A DNA stretch of 33,330 nucleotides, taken from Acidobacteriota bacterium. GTDB lineage: Bacteria > Actinomycetota > Acidimicrobiia > Spongiisociales > UBA5794. The notes under the pieces are model-generated. The model saw only the letters and a list, made by a program, of their open reading frames with translations. It had not been told where the DNA came from and did no database searches. This document shows, piece by piece, positions 27,429-33,330 of the stretch. The number at the start of each line of letters is the position of its first letter. Position 1 is the stretch's first letter. The translations under genes and the position numbers were made by a program. The stretch spans positions 1 through 33,330 of the forward strand of contig JADFIY010000006.1 of assembly GCA_022566415.1 (NCBI GenBank), written 5' to 3'.

Positions 27429-27440
27429 TCACCGCGGTGA
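27429..27440. promoter_or_regulatory. 12-bp perfect palindrome TCACCGCGGTGA upstream of the HNH gene
   Basis: Sequence is its own reverse complement; directly upstream of the -10-like element. Confidence 0.4.
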
Positions 27441-27587
27441 CACAAATCAGAGGGATATGCACACTCCAAGCCGCGCTACCACTCAACGCGGGTCCCTGGG
27501 ACTCGCACGCCGAGGTGGCTTCGTTATGGACGTGCCATCGTGGTGAAAGCGCGCTGGGTCGTGTCTTGGTCGCTCGTCTCGGTATCG

Positions 27588-27613
27588 AGGTCAATTAGGT
27601 CTTGATTGACCTA
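27588..27613. promoter_or_regulatory. Inverted repeat AGGTCAAT-N9-ATTGACCT (with nested TAGGTC-N6-GACCTA)
   Basis: 8-bp perfect arms at 27588-27595 and 27605-27612, overlapping a -35-like TTGACC (27606-27611); -10-like GATACT at 27630-27635. Confidence 0.5.
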
Positions 27614-27641
27614 GCTCCGTTTCGTCGCCGATACTGAACCG

Positions 27642-28433
27642 ATGTCTGACGAATCCAGAGACCTGATCGAGGAGTTCGACGCCCGCTACCGCATCGGTGA
27701 AGAGCCGGTGATGCTCCGCATCGAGCGCGCCGTGACGGGATCCGACTACGGGGCGACCAGCTACACGACACGCGGGCAAGCGGACCGGCTCGCCGACCTG
27801 CTCGATCTCGCGCCCGGGAAGCGTCTCCTCGACTTCGGGAGCGGCGCAGGGTGGCCCGGCATCCACCTCGCCCGCTCCACCGGATGCGATGTCGTACTCA
27901 CCGACTTGCCGCTCGAGGGCCTGCGCACGGCCAACCGGCGCATGCGGGACGACGGAGTACGAGGCACCGTGATCGCCGCCACTGCCGCTTCGCTACCGCT
28001 CCAGGACCAACGGTTCGATGCAGCGACGAGCTCGGACGTGCTGTGTTGACTGCCTGCCAAGCTCTCCGTGCTGAGAGCCTGCAGCAGGGTCCTCAAGCCG
28101 GGTGCGCTGCTGTCATTCTTCGTTGTCGCCGCCGCTGACGGCGTCTCTGCCCGAGACATTGCGGCAGGGCCCGAATACGTCGATGCCGAGCCCGGTTACC
28201 CGCTCCTCATGACGGCGGCCGGATTCGACAACGTCGACCTCGCCGAAGTCACCGACGAGTACGCGGCGACGCTCTCGACCTCGATTCGAGCCAGAGACGC
28301 CGAATCAGCCGAGCTCGAGGATCTCCTCGGCGCCGACGAGTTCGCCGAGGGTCAGTCCAGCCGTCGCCAAGAACTGGCCGCCGTGCGCGACGGTCTTCTC
28401 GTGCGTTATCTGATCTCCGCCGTCCGTCCGTGA
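27642..28433 (+). pseudogene. Class I SAM-dependent methyltransferase interrupted by one in-frame TGA (28047-28049); possible selenocysteine recoding
   Basis: Both halves (27642-28049 and the downstream frame to 28433) lie in the same frame: RLLDFGSGAGWPGIHLA ... FDAATSSDVLC*LPAKLSVLRACSRVLKPGALLSFFVV. Confidence 0.8.
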
Positions 28434-28515
28434 GCCGGGGTGCCACTCATGTGGTGGCGCATCTCGACAATATGCGTCCTGCTGAACCAACGGACGCGTC
28501 GTATCCTTTGGGTAG

Positions 28516-31500
28516 ATGGCCTATCAACCGAACCATCACATTCGGATCGTGACCGCGACCTCGCTGTTTGACGGGCACGACGCCACCATCAACATCATGC
28601 GCCGGATCCTGCAGGCGACCGGCGTCGAAGTGATCCACCTGGGCCACGACCGATCCGCCGCCGACATCGTCAAGGCGGCCATCGAGGAGGACGCCCAGGC
28701 CGTCGCCATCACCTCTTACCAGGGCGGTCACATGGAGTTCTTCCGTTACGTGCGCCAGCTGCTCGACGAAGGCGGCGCCGCCGACGTCAAGATCTTCGGG
28801 GGCGGCGGAGGGACGATCCTCCCCTCCGAAGGTGAGGAGCTGGAGCGATCCGGGATAACCAGGATCTACTCACCCGATGATGGGCGCACTCTCGGCCTTC
28901 AGGGCATGGTCGACGACCTGGTCGAGCAGGCCGACTTCCCGGTCGTCGATCCGGACGCCACCTTTGACGTCGCCACCTTGACCACAGCGACGCCGCGGCT
29001 GCTGGGACGGATGATCTCGGTCGTGGAGCACGACCCCGATGGCCAGCTGGTGGCGGAGGCTCGCCTAGCTGCATCGCGGCGCAACACCCCGGTGGTCGGC
29101 ATAACGGGTACCGGGGGAGCGGGCAAGAGCTCGCTCGTCGACGAGATGGTTCTGCGCTTCCTTGCCGATTTCCCCGATCGCACGGTGGCGATTATTTCTG
29201 TCGACCCTTCGCGGCGCAGATCCGGAGGAGCCCTTCTCGGCGACCGGATCCGAATGAACTCGATCGGCGACGAACGGGCGTTCATGAGGTCGCTTGCCAC
29301 CCGGCAGGCCAACCTGGCCCTCTCCCCGTACGTCGCGTCTGCCATCGATCTGGTCAAGACTGCCGGGTTCGATCTGATCATGCTGGAGACGTCTGGCATC
29401 GGGCAGGCCGACACCGAGATCGTCGACCACTCCGACCTCTCCGTGTACGTGATGACTCCCGAGTACGGAGCGGCCAGCCAGTTGGAGAAGATCGACATGC
29501 TCGACTTCGCCGATCTGGTCGTCATCAACAAGGCCGACCGCAGGGGAGCCGAAGATGCCTTGCGTGAGGTGCGCAAGCAGTACAAGCGAAATCACGAGGC
29601 GTTCGAGGTCGCCGATGAGGACCTCCCGGTGTACACGACTATCGCCTCGCACTTCAACGACGCCGGGACCAACCGGTTCTACCAGGTGCTGATAGCGGCA
29701 GTCGCCGAACTGACCGGCGATGACCTTGTTCCATCCCAAGACCTGCCGACCGATCTGGGTGGGGTCCGCTCGATCGTTCCCAAGGATCGGGTCCGCTACC
29801 TCTCTGAGATCTCACAGGTGGTGCGCGACTACAACACCAAGGTCGCAGAACAAGCCGAATTGGCTGTGCAGGCACAGGCGCTGACCATCGCTGCGCGGGA
29901 GGTCGACGAGCCGGCGGTGCACGAGGCGCGAGACCGTGTCCTCGCGCAACTCACCCCCGAGGCCGCCAGCCTGCTCGACCGTTGGGACACCGACGTCGAG
30001 GCGTACCGCGGCTCGCGAGCCTCTTACGAGGTACGGGGCGAAACCGTCGAGGTCGAGGCCACTACCACCACGCTGTCCGGCACCGAGATTCCCAAGGTGA
30101 TCCATCCTCGATTCTCGGGATGGGGCGATCGAGTGCGGTGGGGGATGCAGGAGAACCTTCCCGGCCGCTTCCCGTTCACCGCGGGGGTGTTTCCTTTCAA
30201 GCGCACCGAGGAAGACCCCACAAGGATGTTTGCAGGCGAGGGAGGCCCGGAGCAGACCAACCGCCGCTTCCACTACCTGTCTGCGGGGATGGCGGCGATC
30301 CGGTTGTCGACCGCGTTCGACTCGGTGACCCTGTACGGGCAGGATCCTGCCGTCAGGCCTGACATCTACGGCAAGGTGGGGAACTCGGGGGTTTCGGTGG
30401 CCACCCTCGACGATGCCAAGAGCCTGTACAGCGGTTTCGACCTGCTCGATCCCGCCACCTCGGTGTCGATGACGATCAACGGACCGGCCCCGATGATCCT
30501 GGCCTTCTTTCTCAATGCCGCCATCGATCAACAGTGCGAGCTGTACATCGTCGAGCACGGACTCGCCGACGACGTCGAGGCAGCCATGCGGGCCAAGTAC
30601 GAAGACCGCGGTCTGGAGCGGCCCCGTTACCACGGCGACCTTCCGCAGGGCCATGACGGGAGGGGGCTGATGCTGCTCGGCATGCTCGGTGACGAGGTGC
30701 TGCCGCCGGAGGCATACGAGCAGATCAAGGCCGACGTGCTGTCACGAGTCCGGGGAACGGTGCAAGCCGACATCCTCAAGGAGGACCAGGCACAGAACAC
30801 CAGCATCTTCTCCACGGAGTTCGGGCTGAGGATGCAGGGAGACATCCAGGAGTACTTCGACGCTCACCGGATACGCAACTTCTACTCGATGTCGATCTCC
30901 GGCTACCACATGGCAGAAGCCGGGGCCAACCCGATCACCCAGCTGGCGTTCACGCTGGCCAACGGCTTCACCTTCGTTGAGTACTTCCTCTCCCGCGATA
31001 TGCCGATCGACTCGTTCGCTCCGAACCTGTCGTTCTTCTTCTCCAACGGCGTCGACGCCGAGTATGCGGTGATCGGGAGGGTGTCGAGGAGGATCTGGGC
31101 CAAGGCGATGCGCGACAGCTACGGCGCCGACGAACGGTCGGAGAAGCTCAAGTACCACATCCAGACCTCTGGCCGGTCGTTGCACGCCCAAGAGATCTCG
31201 TTCAACGACATCAGAACCACCCTCCAGGCCCTGTACGCGGTGTACGACAACGCCAACTCGCTACACACCAACGCCTACGACGAGGCGGTCACCACCCCCA
31301 CAGAGGAATCGGTTCGGAGGGCGATGGCGATCCAACTCGTCGTCAACCGCGAGCTCGGGCTGACCAAGAACGAGAACCCATTGCAGGGCAGCTTCATCAT
31401 CGAAATGCTCACCGACCTCGTCGAGGAGGCGGTGCTCGCCGAGTTCGATCGGCTGACCGACCGCGGCGGGGTGCTCGGGGCCATGGAGCGCATGTACCAA

Positions 31501-31851
31501 AGGTCGAAGATCCAGGAGGAGTCGCTGCTGTACGAGCGCATGAAGATGTCGGGTGAGCTTCCGCTCATCGGGGTCAACACGTTCCTGTCGCCGGAGGGTT
31601 CACCGTTTGTCATTCCAGACACGATCATCCGCTCGACTGACCAGGACAAGCAGCGTCTGATCGAGGCGGTGCACGCCTTCCAGCAGCGCAACGCCAAGGA
31701 AGCCGAGGCAGCACTCGACCAGCTGCAAAAGACGGCTCTCGAAGGCGCCAACACCTTCGAAGCGTTGATGGACGCCACCAAGGTGGCGTCGCTGGGCCAG
31801 CTTTCCCACGCCCTGTACGCCGTCGGGGGCCGGTACCGGCGGAACATGTAG
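28516..31851 (+). CDS. icmF: Fused isobutyryl-CoA mutase (B12-binding, G-protein chaperone and mutase domains)
   Basis: B12-binding [25 protein letters not shown]; MeaB/ArgK-like [21 protein letters not shown]; mutase [40 protein letters not shown]. Confidence 0.95.
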   Translation: MAYQPNHHIRIVTATSLFDGHDATINIMRRILQATGVEVIHLGHDRSAADIVKAAIEEDAQAVAITSYQGGHMEFFRYVRQLLDEGGAADVKIFGGGGGTILPSEGEELERSGITRIYSPDDGRTLGLQGMVDDLVEQADFPVVDPDATFDVATLTTATPRLLGRMISVVEHDPDGQLVAEARLAASRRNTPVVGITGTGGAGKSSLVDEMVLRFLADFPDRTVAIISVDPSRRRSGGALLGDRIRMNSIGDERAFMRSLATRQANLALSPYVASAIDLVKTAGFDLIMLETSGIGQADTEIVDHSDLSVYVMTPEYGAASQLEKIDMLDFADLVVINKADRRGAEDALREVRKQYKRNHEAFEVADEDLPVYTTIASHFNDAGTNRFYQVLIAAVAELTGDDLVPSQDLPTDLGGVRSIVPKDRVRYLSEISQVVRDYNTKVAEQAELAVQAQALTIAAREVDEPAVHEARDRVLAQLTPEAASLLDRWDTDVEAYRGSRASYEVRGETVEVEATTTTLSGTEIPKVIHPRFSGWGDRVRWGMQENLPGRFPFTAGVFPFKRTEEDPTRMFAGEGGPEQTNRRFHYLSAGMAAIRLSTAFDSVTLYGQDPAVRPDIYGKVGNSGVSVATLDDAKSLYSGFDLLDPATSVSMTINGPAPMILAFFLNAAIDQQCELYIVEHGLADDVEAAMRAKYEDRGLERPRYHGDLPQGHDGRGLMLLGMLGDEVLPPEAYEQIKADVLSRVRGTVQADILKEDQAQNTSIFSTEFGLRMQGDIQEYFDAHRIRNFYSMSISGYHMAEAGANPITQLAFTLANGFTFVEYFLSRDMPIDSFAPNLSFFFSNGVDAEYAVIGRVSRRIWAKAMRDSYGADERSEKLKYHIQTSGRSLHAQEISFNDIRTTLQALYAVYDNANSLHTNAYDEAVTTPTEESVRRAMAIQLVVNRELGLTKNENPLQGSFIIEMLTDLVEEAVLAEFDRLTDRGGVLGAMERMYQRSKIQEESLLYERMKMSGELPLIGVNTFLSPEGSPFVIPDTIIRSTDQDKQRLIEAVHAFQQRNAKEAEAALDQLQKTALEGANTFEALMDATKVASLGQLSHALYAVGGRYRRNM

Positions 31852-31981
31852 ATCCGAAGGGGCCTGTCGGCCGCTCGGTAGGCTCCATCTGGCTTGGACC
31901 GAACATCTTCCCGGTGCCCTCGACTGGTTCGTCAACCTCGGGGCGCGCGCAGACGACACCCAGCGGGAGCGGACCGAGAAG

Positions 31982-33205
31982 ATGGCACTCGTTCTGATCG
32001 TCGCCCTCCCCACACCGATCGTCCTGGTGTGGTCGGTGGTCTTCGGGTACCTCGGCCTGCCGATAGCGGCAGCGATCCCGGTCGTGTACGGTGTGGGATC
32101 CGCGGTCGGCCTCGTCGTGCTGGCCCGCACGAAGCGCATCGGCTTGTTCCGGGCCTCCCAGATGCTGATGGTGTTGACGCTGCCTTTCCTCATGCAGTGG
32201 AGCCTTGGTGGCTTCGCCAACGGAAGTGCCGTCGCCATGTGGGCGATGGTGGCCCCGCTGCTGGCGCATGTTGCCGGTGCCTCCCTGTGGCCCTGGTTTG
32301 CCGGCTTTGCCGGCTTGTCCGTCTTGTCCGGCCTGATCGATAGCTCCGTCGCCGAAACCGCCCCTGAGATCCCTACAGGGGTGATCACCACCTTCTTCGT
32401 GCTCAGCTTTCTTGGGGTCGCACTCGTCATGTTCGTACCGCTCTTGTTCTTCATCGGCGAGCGGGAGAGAGCGCGCATCGCCCTCGACGAGCAGACCCGG
32501 CTGCTCGCGGTGGAGCAGGAGAAGTCGGAGCGGCTGCTGCTCAACGTCCTGCCCGCGGCGATCGCGCAACGACTCAAGCGAGGGGAGGAGCCCATCGCCG
32601 ATCGCATCCCGGAGGTGACGGTGGTGGTGGCGGACATCGTGGGATTCACTCCGATGTCCGAGCAGGTGGCACCTACCGACGTGGTCCACCTGCTCAATGA
32701 GCTGTTCTCGAAGTTCGACGACCTCACCGACGAGCTTGGCCTCGAGAAGCTGAAGACCATCGGCGATGCCTACCAGGCCATGGGAGGGTTACCTGGCACG
32801 GATCCCGACCACACCGCGGCCATTGCCGACCTGGCGCTCGCCATGGGTGCCGAAGCCGATCAGCACACCGTCCCCGGCTTTGGGCGCCTTCAGCTGCGGA
32901 TCGGGATCGACGTCGGACCGGTTGTGGCTGGGGTCATCGGCAAGCGAAAGTTCAGCTACGAGATCTGGGGAGACACGATCAACACCGCCAGCCGAATGGA
33001 GTCGCACGGCGTTCCCGGACACATCCAGGTCACCGAACACGTCTACGAGAAGCTGCGCGACCGCTACCTGTTCGAACCCCGCGGCGTCATTCCCGTAAAG
33101 GGCAAGGGCGACATGCCGACCTATTTCCTCCGGGGGCGGCTACCGGATCCACCAACCGCGGTGCCTGGGTCAGAGCAGGCATCGACCAGCACACCGATCG
33201 GGTAG
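31982..33205 (+). CDS. Membrane-anchored class III adenylate/guanylate cyclase (adenylate-type substrate residues)
   Basis: Multi-TM N-terminus; VTVVVADIVGFTPMSEQ, LEKLKTIGDAYQAMGG, RIGIDVGPVVAGVIGKRKFSYEIWGDTINTASRMES; frame continues open upstream so the start may be earlier. Confidence 0.92.
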   Translation: MALVLIVALPTPIVLVWSVVFGYLGLPIAAAIPVVYGVGSAVGLVVLARTKRIGLFRASQMLMVLTLPFLMQWSLGGFANGSAVAMWAMVAPLLAHVAGASLWPWFAGFAGLSVLSGLIDSSVAETAPEIPTGVITTFFVLSFLGVALVMFVPLLFFIGERERARIALDEQTRLLAVEQEKSERLLLNVLPAAIAQRLKRGEEPIADRIPEVTVVVADIVGFTPMSEQVAPTDVVHLLNELFSKFDDLTDELGLEKLKTIGDAYQAMGGLPGTDPDHTAAIADLALAMGAEADQHTVPGFGRLQLRIGIDVGPVVAGVIGKRKFSYEIWGDTINTASRMESHGVPGHIQVTEHVYEKLRDRYLFEPRGVIPVKGKGDMPTYFLRGRLPDPPTAVPGSEQASTSTPIG

Positions 33206-33258
33206 TTCAGCTCCCCGCGCCGCTCGGTGAGAGGTTTGGGCTCGCTACGCTCGACTTG

Positions 33259-33330
33259 GTGCGACGGAGCCTGATTGCTGTTGCCATGTTTGCCTTGGTG
33301 GCTGCCGCCTGCGGCGTCGAAGACGCCCCC
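33259..33330 (+). CDS. N-terminus of a lipoprotein, truncated by the window end
   Basis: GTG-initiated MRRSLIAVAMFALVAAACGVEDAP: lipoprotein signal peptide with VAAAC lipobox; start 33256 or 33259. Confidence 0.6.
   Translation, partial: MRRSLIAVAMFALVAAACGVEDAP

Noticed and set aside
28441-28460. Hairpin near the methyltransferase end (GCCAC..GTGGC) as a terminator
   Set aside because: Short stem with no U-tract; too weak to call.
31600-32760. 386-aa and 354-aa minus-strand ORFs across icmF 3' end and the cyclase gene
   Set aside because: Antisense to two clear coding genes with low-complexity Ser/Arg/Gly/His-rich composition; no domain.
1-33330. Transposases, integrases, phage genes, toxin-antitoxin or classical defence cassettes, tRNA/rRNA
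   Set aside because: None recognised on either strand; the HNH/13E12 gene is the only accessory-type element I can support.

Overview
High-GC window that looks like an actinobacterial (possibly Acidimicrobiia-like; lineage is inference) chromosomal core region. Recognisable genes, left to right: an LtrA-family membrane protein with a C-terminal UBP-type zinc finger, an InhA/FabI-like enoyl reductase, ddl, an AsnC/RAM-domain protein, a divergent cold-shock-fold protein, rpmB, recG-rsmD-coaD-sepIVA-like, DUF177-rpmF-plsX-rnc, smc-ftsY-cdd, an L,D-transpeptidase, etfBA, a nucleoside-salvage cluster (PNP, pyrimidine-nucleoside phosphorylase, an alkyltransferase-like protein, upp), a GT87-like protein, ffh-rpsP-KH-rimM, a 13E12/DUF222 HNH protein, a methyltransferase interrupted by an in-frame TGA, icmF, a class III adenylate cyclase and the start of a lipoprotein. 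There is no classical mobile element, CRISPR array or rRNA/tRNA that I can support. The strongest unexplained signals are: (1) a dispersed family of heptanucleotide-periodic tandem repeats at gene boundaries, in places forming the coding tails of rnc and rpsP; (2) a perfect LexA/SOS-box palindrome (CGAACATATGTTCG) overlapping the start codon of the 13E12/HNH gene; (3) a methyltransferase frame with a single in-frame TGA followed by a hairpin compatible with a bacterial SECIS element (Sec recoding versus nonsense mutation); (4) an LtrA-ZnF_UBP fusion. All calls are from reading sequence and family knowledge; no searches were run.
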